Assembly (NCBI GenBank): GCA_009746045.1 | Contig: RPFO01000213.1 | Location: 3,032,837 to 3,096,836 of the forward strand | Direction: 5' to 3' | From: Mesostigma viride | Lineage: Eukaryota > Streptophyta > Mesostigmatophyceae > Mesostigmatales > Mesostigmataceae | Length of the DNA: 64,000 bases | Shown here: positions 20,832 through 31,577 of the stretch, one piece after another | Layout of the letters: the number at the start of each line of letters is the position of its first letter | Position numbering within the stretch: the stretch's first letter is position 1 | The notes under the pieces: model-generated | Told to the model about the DNA's origin: nothing | Database searches by the model: none | Seen by the model: the letters and a program-made list of their open reading frames with translations, nothing else | Translations under genes and position numbers: made by a program

Positions 20832-20906
20832 GCCGGCAAGGTCCCGCTGCGCATGCGCAAGGAGGAGTACGTGGAACAAGTCAAGAGTCACCGGCTGCAG
20901 CGAATC
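20832..20906 (+). CDS. Candidate exon 5 of the Hint-protein gene
   Basis: 25 codons (AGKVPLRMRKEEYVEQVK, then SHRLQRI) between GCTGCAG and GTACGT, phase 0 on both sides. Basic and helical. Confidence 0.55.
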
Positions 20907-21210
20907 GTACGTGTGTGTGTGGGGTGGGGAAGTGGACACCCACTTTTCGAGTAGCGCGTTGTTGGTATTCACGGCATGGAAAATGCAGCGGCGGGTAGGT
21001 GAGGCCCACCATGTTTGTCGCTTGCTTGTGCTGCCCTCAACGGCTGATATGTGAGGGGGGGTATTAGTCACATCATTTGTGCAAGAACCACGGCTGGCAT
21101 GAGCCACCAATGTTTCCAGAGGTTTCAGTTTGCTCATAGTACAGATGTTTTGGTTGGCCGGTATGCGGGGATCATGCCATTGCCGTTGTCGCTGGCAATG
21201 CATGCGCCCC

Positions 21211-22698
21211 AGGCAAGTAGGTTGGCGAATAGACAGGTAGGCAGGCAAGTAGGTTGGCGAATAGACAGGTAGGCAGGCAAGTAGGTTGGCGAATAGACAG
21301 GTAGGCAGGCAAGTAGGTTGGCGAATAGACAGGTAGGCAGGTAGGCAAGTAGGTTGTCGAATAGACAGGTAGGTAGGCAGGCAAGTAGGTTGGCGAATAG
21401 ACAGGTAGGCAGGCAGGCAAGTAGGTTATCGAATAGACAGGTAGGCAGGCAAGTAGGTTGGCGAATAGACAGGTAGGTAGGCAGGCAAGTAGGTTGGCGA
21501 ATAGACAGGTAGGCAGGCAAGTAGGTTGGCGAATAGACAGGTAGGCAGGCAAGTAGGTTGGCGAATAGACAGGTAGGCAGGCAAGTAGGTTGGCGAATAG
21601 ACTGGTAGGTAGGCAGGCAAGTAGGTTGGCGAATAGACAGGTAGGCAGGCAAGTAGGTTGGCGAATAGACAGGTAGGCAGGCAAGTAGGTTGGCGAATAG
21701 ACAGGTAGGCAGGCAGGCAAGTAGGTTGTCGAATAGACAGGTAGGCAGGCAAGGAGGTTGTCGAATAGACAGGTAGGCAGGCAAGTAGGTTGGCGAATAG
21801 ACAGGTAGGCAGGTAGGCAAGTAGGTTGTCGAATAGACAGGTAGGTAGGCAAGTAGGTTGGCGAATAGACAGGTAGGCAGGCAAGTAGGTTGGCGAATAG
21901 ACAGGTAGGTAGGCAGGCAAGTAGGTTGGCGAATAGACAGGTAGGCAGGCAAGTAGGTTGGCGAATAGACAGGTAGGCAGGCAGGCAAGTAGGTTGGCGA
22001 ATAGACAGGTAGGCAGGCAAGTAGGTTGGCGAATAGACAGGTAGGCAGGCAGGCAAGTAGGTTGGCGAATAGACAGGTAGGTAGGCAAGGAGGTTGGCGA
22101 ATAGACAGGTAGGCAGGCAAGTAGGTTGGCGAATAGACAGGTAGGTAGGCAAGGAGGTTGGCGAATAGACAGGTAGGCAGGCAAGTAGGTTGGCAAATAG
22201 ACAGGTAGGTAGGCAAGTAGGTTGGCGAATAGACAGGTAGGCAGGCAGGCAAGTAGGTTGGCGAATAGACAGGTAGGCAGGCAAGTAGGTTGGCGAATAG
22301 ACAGGTAGGCAGGCAGGCAAGTAGGTTGGCGAATAGACAGGTAGGTAGGCAGGCAAGTAGGTTGGCGAATAGACAGGTAGGCAGGCAGGCAAGTAGGTTG
22401 GCGAATAGACAGGTAGGCAGGCAGGCAAGTAGGTTGTCGAATAGACAGGTAGGCAGGCAGGCAAGTAGGTTGGCGAATAGACAGGTAGGCAGGCAAGTAG
22501 GTTGGCGAATAGACAGGTAGGCAGGTAGGCAAGTAGGTTGGCGAATAGACAGGTAGGCAGGTAGGCAAGTAGGTTGGCGAATAGACAGGTAGGCAGGCAG
22601 GCAAGTAGGTTGGCGACTAGACAGGTAGGCAGGCAAGTAGGTTGGCGAATAGACAGGTAGGCAGGCAAGTAGGTTGGCGAATAGACAGGTAGGCAGGT

Positions 22699-22729
<31 letters not shown>
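21211..22729. repeat. 32-bp minisatellite, about 45 copies, in an intron
   Basis: Units of about 32 bases built on GTAGGTTGGCGAATAGACAG followed by GTAGGCAGGCAA, with four-base length variants (extra GCAG or GTAG) and rare changes such as GTTGTCGA. It ends in a (GGCA)n run. All three minus-strand frames stay open through it for up to about 560 codons rich in Leu, Cys, Pro and Tyr, which is a property of the unit and not evidence of genes. Confidence 0.95.
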
Positions 22730-22730
<1 letters not shown>

Positions 22731-23124
22731 TGTGTGGTGCCCACGAGTATCCCTCCCTGAATCCCAGGCAGGCGCTGATACGGCTTCGCTGAAGGCTTGG
22801 CTTCCGAATAATTTGCACGCATCGTTGCACGTAGACTGGCTTCTGATAAGGGTGTGTCTTGATTACAAATTTACGATTGATCTTTATTTCTTTGATCGGA
22901 TATCAGATTGCAGCGGTGCTGTCCTGATTTGTGTGCTCGAGATTAAGTCATACTGTTATTTGTAACCAGACACTGTCATCTTTGGAGCACCAGGTTTCTG
23001 CCGCAGCTGCACGCCATCTCTATGCAATTGCTTATGTCCCTCTGTGTGCAACAATTTCTGGTCGGCCCCCACCTTTCTGCCGTCCACCTGTCCATTCCCG
23101 CTCCCCGTCCATTGTGTGCATTAG

Positions 23125-23175
23125 GACAATGACCGTCGGGCAGAGCAACCAGCCGATGCGGCGTGGCTGGAGCAG
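23125..23175 (+). CDS. Candidate exon 6 of the Hint-protein gene
   Basis: 17 codons (DNDRRAEQPADAAWLEQ) between GCATTAG and GTAGGG, phase 0 on both sides. The last bases and the donor (GGCTGGAGCAG|GTAGGGG) are copied several times in the intron that follows. Confidence 0.45.
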
Positions 23176-23325
23176 GTAGGGGCTTGGCCATGCGTGTGTG
23201 GCTGGAGCAGGTAGGGGCTTGGCCATGCGTGTGTGTGGCTGGAGTAGGTAGGGGCTTGGCCATGCGTGTGTGGCTGGAGCAGGTAGGGGCTTGGCCATGC
23301 GTGTGTGTGGCTGGAGTAGGTAGGG
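23164..23325. repeat. 33-bp tandem array copying an exon end and donor site
   Basis: About five units of TGGCTGGAGCAGGTAGGGGC followed by TTGGCCATGCGTG. The first unit overlaps the end of the candidate exon at 23175. More diverged units with the GGCTGGAGC word run on to about 23470. Confidence 0.85.
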
Positions 23326-23879
23326 GGGGGAGGGGGGACATGATGCGGCGTGGGTGGAGCAGGTGTTGGTCTGTGTGTGGGAGTGGGGGGAGGGGGGACA
23401 TCATGGGGTGTGGCTGGGGCAGGTAGGAGTTGTATGCACTTGGTCATGTGTGTGTGTTGCTGGAGCGGAGACGGGGGGGGCCATGATGGGCTGTGGCTGG
23501 AACATGTTGCACAGGCACGTAGATTGGAACATCATATTTGTGCTTTATCGTGCTGGGGTGTGGCCTGGAGGGGCTATCTTCGCAATGGGGGGATGGGGTG
23601 GGTTCAGTATGTTGGATGGCTGAAGCACCCCTTGTCCAGTCGCAGGGTCGAGGAGGGGTGTGCCACATGGTAGCAGGTGTGCGCGTGGTCATGCTGGGTG
23701 GTGACAGCACCCTTTGGATTGTTTTCCGTTTTTCTCTGCCGTGCGGTTCCTCTTCTTGGCCTGTGTGAGGCTGCCTCTTACCATGGCCATGGGCACTGCG
23801 TTCAAATCCCATCAGTACGTCTTTCAACTGTGACTGCGAAGCCGACAACGCTCACCTCGACTGTTCGTTGAAGCCAAGA

Positions 23880-23972
23880 TACCTGGCCTTGTGTGCAATG
23901 GGGTGGCATCGTCCTTGCCTTGTGTGCAATGGGGTGGCATCGTCCTTGCCTTGTGTGCAATGGGGTGGCATC
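23880..23972. repeat. Three-copy 32-bp tandem repeat in an intron
   Basis: Three near-identical units of CCTTGTGTGCAATGGGGTGG followed by CATCGTCCTTG, ending just upstream of the exon at 23986. Confidence 0.85.
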
Positions 23973-23985
23973 GTGAAACGCACAG

Positions 23986-24072
23986 CAACAGCGCGATAGG
24001 GAGGCGGCGGTAGCAGCCAAAGCAGCCGAAGCCAAGAGGGACAGGAAGCAGTCCCAAAAATGCTACGGAATG
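23986..24072 (+). CDS. Candidate exon 7 of the Hint-protein gene, helical and basic
   Basis: 29 codons (QQRDREAAVAAKAAEAKRDR, then KQSQKCYGM) between GCACAG and GTGAGA, phase 0 on both sides. It looks like an alpha-helix with positive charge next to the membrane segment encoded by the next exon, as expected for a cytoplasmic juxtamembrane part. Confidence 0.6.
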
Positions 24073-24345
24073 GTGAGAGAGTCCTGATGTAGCTCTACCA
24101 CATGGCTTTGGCATGGCGAGGGAGTGGGTGCGGCACTACCACCAGGCAACCATTTCTGGGGCGGTAGGACAGGGTGCAGAGCCGCAAGCAGGGATGCTTG
24201 AGGACACGAGGCAGGTGGGGCTGGTTTGGATAAAGTCACGGGTCATGTTGTCGTGGTAGTGTTTTTTTTGGGGGGGGGGCATGTTGTTGCGGAAGTTTTT
24301 TTCGGGGGAGGGCATGTTGTCGTGGAAGTTTTGTGGTGGCTAGTC

Positions 24346-24846
24346 CAGTGTTTCTGCTAAGGGGTGGGGGGTTCCGGTAACTCCGGTAGGGGGGGGGGTC
24401 CGGCCGAGGCCGCGAAGCGGCCGAGGCCGGGGGGGGGGTCCGGGGGGGCGGAGCCCCCCCCGGATGTTGGCGAATTTTTTTTTTAGAAAAATAAAAACCC
24501 AATAGGATTTCTTATACAGTTATATAATTTATCCTAAACTGTGAAGCCTTGCCTTAGTGGGCTGCTTCTGCCCTGAATCCTGATTCACATAGCCTTGGCA
24601 TACGCAGGGCTCCCTAACAAAACATGCGAAAATGATAACTTAGCATGCATACAAGCATGCCTAGCCACAGTAGGAGGTTACAAAACATAGTTGTCATCAC
24701 TTGAAGGCTGTGTAGCTCACATTAGCTCACCCATACATTATTGACGTGACCTCACACGATGCCGCCTTAGGGTTTGCATGCACCATATACACCCATAGGC
24801 CGTTGGAAGTTGCATGGTTAAGCTACCTAAAGAGACCCGGATTCCT
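24346..24846. other. hAT 3'-side terminal region
   Basis: About 500 bases between the left inverted end and the transposase stop. It holds GC palindromes (CCGGCCGAGGCCGCGAAGC and GGGGGGCGGAGCCCCCC) and AT-rich sequence that probably serves as the transposase 3' UTR. No gene. Confidence 0.6.
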
Positions 24847-27732
24847 TTAAAACTGAGGACCGGGTTCTTCATCACCGCTAGCTAGTGCCATCTTGGCTTT
24901 CTTTGTATGTTGGTTCCCAGTTTTACCGCCAGGCCGGCGCAGCTTCCTGTCCATCCATTTCACATGCGCTCGCTCGAACCCATTCATCTTCTCAAACTGC
25001 TTGAACGACAGCCCTTGCGTAAAAATGCGAAGGGCAGCGTCCATGTGCAGTTCTTGGAGACGGTTGCGCCGCTCACACTTGAGGAGGTTCATTGCGGAGA
25101 AGAGCCGCTCGTTGGCGACAGACCCTGGCGCAAACGAGACCATGATCATTGCAAGCTTCACCCACTCACTGATCATGGCCCAGCGATGCGCGTTCTGACA
25201 GCGGTCAGCCCAAACCTTTCGCCATGGTGCAGGCTTGCTGTCGCTCGCCTTTGGCCAGTGGACCATGCTCGCCCGGAAGTCCCTGTACTGCTGCGTGAGA
25301 AGGTCGCGATCAATCATCGGGGGAGCCTGCATGGCGTGCTTCCCATCGCTCGTGCGCGCCATGCCTGGGGGAGTGTACCCCCGTGCCATGCAGTAGTGGT
25401 CCGTAACAGGCTGCAGTCGTTGCCTAACGGCTTCACCGCTTGGCATGTTGCCGTCACAGTCAGGGACCCAATAGACTGGATGAAGTACCTCCCATGCATC
25501 TGTGAAGGGGGTGGGGGGGAAGCGGCGGGAAAACTCGTCAACAGCCAGCTTAGCCACACACGCCAACTTCGTGCGGGTTTGCTTCACCACGTGGGCCAGC
25601 TTGACCACGTCTGGCTGGTTGCTCAGCTGCACAGCTGTGCGAGACCGGGTCACACGCACGTCACCAAGCCGAGACTTGCTTGGCCTCCCGCGTGTTTGAA
25701 AAGTGACTGCAAAGCCCTCCTCCTGGCCCTTTGGCACGAGCTGCACCTCATTCTCCCCATCCACGTCGACCTCCTCTAGCTGTACTGTGGTCGCCTCCTT
25801 GGTGACTTGTGCAGGCACGCTCCCCATGGCGTCAGCAGGTAGGATGATGCGAAAGCTGTCCGAATCACTGTCAGCATCTGGCTGTGGATCCACCTCCCCC
25901 CGCACTGGTCGCAATAGCGCCTGGAAAGGCAGGCCACACGTGGCGCCATCGGCCAAGTACACCTGGGAAATGGTCTCCTTTGCCCTGGTTACCAGCCTGC
26001 CGACATCGGTGCAGTGGGCGTCATCAGCTTGGAAGGCTTTGCAGAGGATGTCAAGCTGCTGAAAGAGCGGCAGCAGCCCGTGTATGGCGAGTACCACGTC
26101 GGCAGAGACGAGCTTCTCGAAGATCTCCTTTGACTCGCCGTCAGTTTCCCCATCGCGCGCAGCATCATCAGCGCGCTTGTAATAGAAGTCCACGAGGGCA
26201 TCGTACTCTTCGACCGTGCGCTCTAGCACGCCCCTGATCGAAATCCACCTGATGTCATGGATCGCGAGCATGCTGAGTTGGTCGCTGTGGCCCAGCAGAG
26301 CTTGGTGGAGCAGGAAAGTCTGGGTGCGCTTGGCGCTACGCCGAATGTCGGATGCAATTGCCTTGAGGAGGCCCTGCACCTTCTGAACCAATTCATTGTT
26401 GGCAACCTCCACCCCCACGAGGTTGGTCCGGTGAGAGGGGCACCATTCCTCCAAGGCGAAAGGTGCGTACCGCTCCTTGATGAGCGTGATGACGCCGCCT
26501 GTGGACCCGATCATCACTGCCGCGCCATCCATGCCACATGAGGTGAGCTTGCTGGCGACGTCCTCACGACTCAGCCCCCCATGGCTCTGCAGCTTGGCAT
26601 AGATCCCCATGGACACCGTCTCCGCAGTTGCAATGCCGTTGGGCAGCTCATGGCACGCCAGGAACTGTGTTGTACGGATGCCACATTGCACGGGGTAGAT
26701 GACGATAGAGCACTGCTCCTTCTTGCTGATATCGTCGGAATCGTCACAGGAGATGGCGATGAAGGGTGACTGCTTGAGTTGCTCTTGCAGCTCATCGATG
26801 AGGACTTCATTGAGGCATTCCCCCATTCCCCACCCCGCGTCGTCATTGTTGTACTTGGCAGAGAGGTCAAACCCCTTTTGCTTCGGGTTCACTTCTGTCA
26901 TGTACCTCACCATCATGCTAGTCTGCTCGTAGTCCAGCATTGGCCGCCCATGCAACAGGGTCTTGTACACCATCACGAGGTTGTTCATGATCTCCTGCTT
27001 CACCACCTGCTGAGGGGTCCTGTTGGTTGCCAATGGGAACGAAGAGCCAGCGGAGCCGTGCTTGCTTGTTGAGGACAGCAGATGATCAACAGCCTCGCCC
27101 CTGCACAACTTGCGGTTGATGATGCTGAGCGCTCTCTGATGGATGCCAGAACTTTCATGCTCCGTCAACCTCTCCCGCCGGTCAGTGGAAAGTGACTTCG
27201 TTAACATTCCGGTGGCGATACAAAGCTTGCACTTCATCTCCCACACGCCTTCCGAGTTCTGCTGAACGACGGCCCACGAGAAAGCGTCATCTTGAAACCA
27301 CGACTCAACCGGTTTCTTTCTCACCCGACCGGGTGCTGGAACAGGCGGAACTGCAGGCTTCGGCTTGGCAGCCTGCACGGAACCACTACCACCCTCATTG
27401 CCTGTTGTCGACTCAGGCTGCTTGTCAACAACCGGATTCGAAACAACCTGCTCCGACATGGCCTGCTCCGGAACATCACCGCCATGGATTTCAGGCTGTG
27501 GGTGCGCTGAGCCACCTGCATCGCCCTGCTCTACGGCACCCTCATCCCCATTCGTCTTATCATTGTCGTCCCCTTCTAACTCGTTGCCTGCCTGCGCCTC
27601 GTGTGTAACGACCGTGCCCAAAGCCCGGCGACCGCTCGTACTGCCAGCCAAGGTCAAAACGCCACCACCTCGTGTGAAATGGTCCTTGAACTTGTAGCCC
27701 AGGGGAATCGGGGGCTCTTTCTTCTTCGTCAT
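24847..27732 (-). CDS. hAT family transposase
   Basis: 961 residues, uninterrupted. The N-terminal 140 residues are low complexity. A BED/TTF-type zinc finger spans about 145-200 (C168, C171, H192, H198). Catalytic candidates are the CDDSDD block near 320 and CGMDGA further on. The C-terminal hAT dimerisation region is at about 855-910 (ANERLFSAMNLLKCERRNRL). It is expected to excise and reinsert the element at 24346-28806. The large insertion domain typical of hAT RNase H folds is consistent with the length. An intact frame and matching ends argue for activity, but expression is unknown. Confidence 0.92.
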   Translation of the reverse strand: MTKKKEPPIPLGYKFKDHFTRGGGVLTLAGSTSGRRALGTVVTHEAQAGNELEGDDNDKTNGDEGAVEQGDAGGSAHPQPEIHGGDVPEQAMSEQVVSNPVVDKQPESTTGNEGGSGSVQAAKPKPAVPPVPAPGRVRKKPVESWFQDDAFSWAVVQQNSEGVWEMKCKLCIATGMLTKSLSTDRRERLTEHESSGIHQRALSIINRKLCRGEAVDHLLSSTSKHGSAGSSFPLATNRTPQQVVKQEIMNNLVMVYKTLLHGRPMLDYEQTSMMVRYMTEVNPKQKGFDLSAKYNNDDAGWGMGECLNEVLIDELQEQLKQSPFIAISCDDSDDISKKEQCSIVIYPVQCGIRTTQFLACHELPNGIATAETVSMGIYAKLQSHGGLSREDVASKLTSCGMDGAAVMIGSTGGVITLIKERYAPFALEEWCPSHRTNLVGVEVANNELVQKVQGLLKAIASDIRRSAKRTQTFLLHQALLGHSDQLSMLAIHDIRWISIRGVLERTVEEYDALVDFYYKRADDAARDGETDGESKEIFEKLVSADVVLAIHGLLPLFQQLDILCKAFQADDAHCTDVGRLVTRAKETISQVYLADGATCGLPFQALLRPVRGEVDPQPDADSDSDSFRIILPADAMGSVPAQVTKEATTVQLEEVDVDGENEVQLVPKGQEEGFAVTFQTRGRPSKSRLGDVRVTRSRTAVQLSNQPDVVKLAHVVKQTRTKLACVAKLAVDEFSRRFPPTPFTDAWEVLHPVYWVPDCDGNMPSGEAVRQRLQPVTDHYCMARGYTPPGMARTSDGKHAMQAPPMIDRDLLTQQYRDFRASMVHWPKASDSKPAPWRKVWADRCQNAHRWAMISEWVKLAMIMVSFAPGSVANERLFSAMNLLKCERRNRLQELHMDAALRIFTQGLSFKQFEKMNGFERAHVKWMDRKLRRPGGKTGNQHTKKAKMALASGDEEPGPQF

Positions 27733-28579
27733 GATTCACTCCTCTAGCGCACTATCGAAAAATGTAGGATTAGAAAACACGCAAAACAAAGTCAGCTGGC
27801 TCGACTGCCGTGAACTTCATGCATCGTCTCAGCACCTTTACATCGTGTTGCGTACCTACTGCTGCAGGTCTGCATTCTGCAGCGCATTTGTTACCCGCCC
27901 AAGTCTACGCACTTGACAGACTGGAATTGCCGGCTGCCAAGTGCTGAGTGCAGACAGTGCACCCATTCGTTATAGGGTCAGATCTGCACCGCGCCACGCC
28001 TTTTGTTACTTGGGTACGGATAATCTATTTGCTCACAAATTGAAGTAGAAACTTTAGCCCCTCCTCGATCAACAGTAGTTGTTAGCACGTCCAACAACTG
28101 AACTCAACTCAACATCAACAACAACGAGATTTGTGCTGGTCAAGCTCACACCGGTATTAAAAGTGGGCAACAACAACGACATCAGTCGCGAGCGAGCAAT
28201 GTTTGTGCAAATTCGCCTAGCCTTGACGAGCCGCTGCCCATGATTATTTTTTTAATACTGCATCTGAGGGTCACGCACTACTATTTTAACCTCATCAGTA
28301 AGGTTTCTTGTAGCTACGATAGGACCGTCGCGAGATTCCATGCCCTGGCGCACTGGTTTTCGTCGGGCATTCAGCAGGGCTCAGCTGTGTCGGAATTTAC
28401 ATTCGGTGGAGGTGTTAGCATGGCAGCAATGTGCAAACTATTTGTAAGTGCCGGGAATAGTAACATATACTAATCGAAATTGATATTTTGTAATAGTCAG
28501 TATATAAGTACCGGGTTTGTCTGACGGGGAAACCGGGGAACCCCGGCCGACATTATTTGCTTCCCGGTCGCGACCAGGT
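27733..28579. other. hAT 5'-side non-coding region
   Basis: About 850 bases upstream of the transposase start, inside the transposon. It should hold the transposase promoter. No other gene is visible. Confidence 0.6.
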
Positions 28580-28765
28580 CCAGGCATGGCTTACCGGCCG
28601 GCCGGGGGGGGTTTCCTGCTCTGAACACAGCATACCGGTCGGCCGGGGGGGGTTCCTGCTTGACATATAGCATACCGGTCGGCCGGGGGGGGTTTCCTGC
28701 TTGGCATATAGCATACCGGTCGGCCGGGGGGGGCTTACCGGTCGGCCGGGGGGGCACCGGTAATT
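28580..28765. repeat. Subterminal repeats of the hAT element
   Basis: Four to five units of about 40 bases with the core ATACCGGTCGGCCGGGGGGG separated by TTCCTGCTTGACATATAG-like spacers. Arrays near the ends of hAT elements often bind transposase; here that is inference. Confidence 0.8.
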
Positions 28766-28814
28766 ACCGGAGAATTACCGGTACCGGTGCGTTAGCAGAA
28801 ACACTGGGCTAGTC

Positions 28815-29446
28815 GTCAATGCACCAAAGCGTCGGCTACTCTGAGGCGGCAGCGTGTGTCTGGACCAGGCTTTGCGGGGACAGCTCCTCCGTTTATTCCT
28901 GCTGCTATCCCCGTGCTCATCCTACCGCCGCTGTTTATAATGCTGTCCCCGCCCTCATCCCCCGCCGCGATCACGATGCAGCCCGCATCCTCATCCCCCG
29001 CCGCGATCTCCCCCCGCAGTTCCCCCCCGTTCTGCGCTGCTCCTTGTTCAGACCCGTGCGTCCGGTCCATGTGCCTCTCGCTGCACGCCTGGCTCCTTCC
29101 ACCTGCAACGCCCCCCCACCATTTCTTTCCCCCTTCCCCAGCTCCACTGGGTCCTCCCAGCAGGCTTGGGTGCTGCCACCTGCACCGGATGCATCCTCTT
29201 TCCATTCCTGTCATCACCATTGCTGACTCCTGTGTTCATCCCCTCGGTAGCTCCACATCTGTTCCCACATTTCTTCCCACATTTCTTCCCACATTTTGCC
29301 CCCACATTTCTTCCCCCATGTGTTCGCGCGTTTTTCCTTTGTCATCATGCCCACCACCGCGGGCTCCTCTTCGTGCTGGCTGATGCGCATGCCTGGCCAG
29401 CGCCACCTGCACGCCCTTCCCACCATCCCTTCCCGCCTGCCCCCAG
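28815..29446. other. Intron sequence, C-rich
   Basis: Right-hand part of the intron that holds the hAT insertion. It contains short tandem CCCACATTTCTT units near 29261-29315. I see no convincing exon here, although long C-rich open frames exist on both strands. Confidence 0.4.
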
Positions 29447-29554
29447 TTCCGCTGGCTCCTCTTTGTGCTGGCGGTGGTCGGCATGGTAACCGTGTACACC
29501 TCGCTCGGCTTCTCCACCTCCAAGTCCATGCGCGGACAGGGCAAGTCGGGGCAG
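29447..29554 (+). CDS. Exon encoding the transmembrane segment of the Hint protein
   Basis: 36 codons between CCCCCAG and GTGGGT, phase 0 on both sides. It encodes FRWLLFVLAVVGMVTVYTSL and then a Ser/Lys/Gly-rich stretch. About 18 hydrophobic residues preceded by basic residues of the previous exon suggest a single type II span with the C terminus outside the cytosol. Confidence 0.75.
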
Positions 29555-30475
29555 GTGGGTATCCCTGCCAGGAATAGTTCGCCCAACGTGTGACTGAATA
29601 CTACTATGCGTTTTGCCATTCAAGGGATCGGGGTTTGCCTCAGACGCCGTGCGGCCATGTAATATATAGTAGTATATCATTTAAACCTCGTGCAGCCTAA
29701 CGTTGCAACAGGGAGCGTAGGGGAATGGCACGGGCCGTTAAAAGTAACGTATGGACGTTTGTTTAATGCGGTGATGGGGTATGATTTGGGAATCGTGGTT
29801 TTTGTTGCAAAGAGTGGGGTGGGAAGAAATATGGATGGAAGAGTGGGGAATGCTGGATTTTAGTAGCTGGTCCATTTCAAGGCAAGGCATGCGTAATGCT
29901 GGCAAGGCAAACTACTCTACAGAAAGCACTGGTGTTAAATGGTCGCTGGAGCAGTCGTGCGTTCCGCTCGAGCTTCTACTCCATGCTTGTCCCCTCGTGA
30001 CGTGATGCATGACTTATGGTTTTGCTCGGTGTCGGCGGTCTGTCTCGGTCGTGTGCATGGATGGGTCCCTGCATGCTGACTGGGATGTCCCGATGGAGTT
30101 GGCGTGCTTTGACTACTGGCGCTTTTTTGACAACCACCACCTCGCACTGTGTGTGAGAAGCATGGTTGTGTTCCTTGTCTTTCCGGATTCCGATAGTCTT
30201 GGGTCAGGCAGAGCGCCGTGGCATGTCATATTCAGCCATCGTCAAAGCTCGCAGGCAGCGGGTAGACGTGCGCTCTGCAAGTACTTCCTTTTCTGACCAA
30301 TGCTTCGCCTTGCCGTGCGCCATCACAAACTATGTTCCAGTACATCCAAATAATGCGCATTCCTACCACATTCTGGCAACATGCCACCATCCCCTGCCAT
30401 GGTGTCGCCGTTACCTAATTCTTGCCGCTGTCCCCATGACTCTCGCCATATAAACCCATTCCTTTCCCCCCCCAG

Positions 30476-30856
30476 AACCTGGGAGACCTCTTATCCGATG
30501 GAGAGGGCGGCGAGGGCGAGGGCGATGACGACGTGCCCACCGACCCCTCCTCCATCGATCTCCACCGCTCGCTCCAAGTCCCTGACAGCCTCTCCCAGGG
30601 CGGCAGCTCGGCCCCCCACGCGTGGACACGTGTCCTTTGGATCCACCGGCGGTCAGCATCTGGGAAGGAACGCCTTTTGGAGCTCACGGTGGGTGACAGC
30701 GTGGCGCTGAGGGACGCGGTGGTGGCCGAGATGTCGTGTGAGGACTTCCGGCGCACGATGGCGCTCGTGCAGGCGAGCCAGCTCAGCAACCTGGACGTCA
30801 AGCTGGTTGCGCCGTGCACGTCCAACCCGACGCGGTCTTGCCTGCGCAACTTCAAT
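30476..30856 (+). CDS. Exon of the Hint protein, N-terminal extracytoplasmic region
   Basis: 127 codons between CCCCCCAG and GTGGGT, phase 0 on both sides. An acidic start (NLGDLLSDGEGGEGEGDDD) leads into a folded-looking region (WTRVLWIHRRSASGKERLLE, then LTVGDSVALRDAVVAEMSC and FRRTMALVQASQLSNLDVKL). Two cysteines near the end (APCTSNPTRSC) could form a disulphide if this part is lumenal. No family recognised. Confidence 0.75.
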
Positions 30857-31421
30857 GTGGGTTGCTTGAATACCATACCCTGCCTGCACTGATGCTAATG
30901 TGGTGCTTTTCGACCACATCTGCTCGCATCTGCATGCAGTTGCGTTGGAATGATTCCTGATGGTGCGATTCCAACATAGATGCTCTCTAGCCATTTCTGC
31001 CTGCAGAGTTCCATGGTACGGGCTGTGGCTGTCATCTCTGAGTGGGTTGCCCAGCTTGCACGTGACTCCCCTGGGGGTTGTTCCCCACATGAGTTGAGTT
31101 TCTATGAATATTCGGCCCTGCTGTGCACATACTTCTTGGTTACGCAGACAGTACCGTATTCTGGCGCCACTTGTCTCCATTGATTAATAACCACGTAGAC
31201 TGCATCACGTGAGCATAAGTCCTCAGAGGACGTACGCTTTCAGTCACCGCATTAATCCATTAACTTGTCTCCATGCGGCGGACCCGTGGGGGCGTTGGAT
31301 GTGAACGAATATGTGCCATATGTGAAGCCGCACTCACTGTTGCCAAGTTGATTCTGTCTACTGCATCCTGTCTACTGCATCCTTTTTTCCTCCAATGCCC
31401 GCGACTCACCTTGTGCAATAG
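30857..31421. other. Intron, with possible unlocated exon
   Basis: Phases on the two sides do not match, so a further exon may lie here. The best candidate begins after GCCTGCAG at 31007 (SSMVRAVAVISEWVAQLARD), but no donor restores the phase. The region also holds a short repeat (GACTGCATCACGTGAGCATA near 31198) also found in inverted form near 6150-6178. Confidence 0.35.
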
Positions 31422-31577
31422 CCATTACCCACGCCATCGCCCCGGCCTGACCCTGGTCCCACGTGGCCTCGCTTCTGTCGGCGTCACAACCATCCAGGTG
31501 GACATCCTGGAGTACTCTCTCAGCGACTCCGCCAGCAGCTTTGACGCCCAGTCCTTTGTGGTGGTCCAGTCACACAA
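31422..31577 (+). CDS. Exon of the Hint protein before the last exon
   Basis: About 52 codons after a pyrimidine-rich TTGTGCAATAG acceptor, ending at a strong GTGAGT donor, phase 2. The peptide ends in VGVTTIQVDILEYSLSDSAS and FDAQSFVVVQSH. Joined to the next exon it continues in frame (HKGQHYLVRPPSF), which supports this donor and the acceptor at 32294. Confidence 0.6.

Larger units (their letters stand above)
24346..28806 (-). mobile_element. hAT DNA transposon, 4.46 kb, with 8-bp TSD
   Basis: Perfect 15-bp inverted ends CAGTGTTTCTGCTAA at 24346 and 28792-28806. GGCTAGTC is duplicated at 24338-24345 and 28807-28814. An 8-bp duplication and CAGTG ends are hallmarks of hAT. One transposase gene fills the middle. 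Both ends have GC-rich subterminal repeats. It sits in an intron of the Hint-protein gene, in the opposite orientation. The intact ends and uninterrupted transposase suggest a recent and possibly autonomous copy. Confidence 0.95.

Noticed and set aside
21211..22729. CRISPR-like array
   Set aside because: The unit is a continuous tandem repeat without unique spacers, in eukaryotic intron sequence.
21134..22830. Long minus-strand open frames (390-560 codons) rich in Leu, Cys, Pro, Tyr
   Set aside because: They are translations of the 32-bp minisatellite in all three frames; the unit has no stop on that strand.
24893..27697. Plus-strand frames over the hAT transposase
   Set aside because: Shadows of the 961-codon transposase on the minus strand, which carries zinc-finger and dimerisation motifs.
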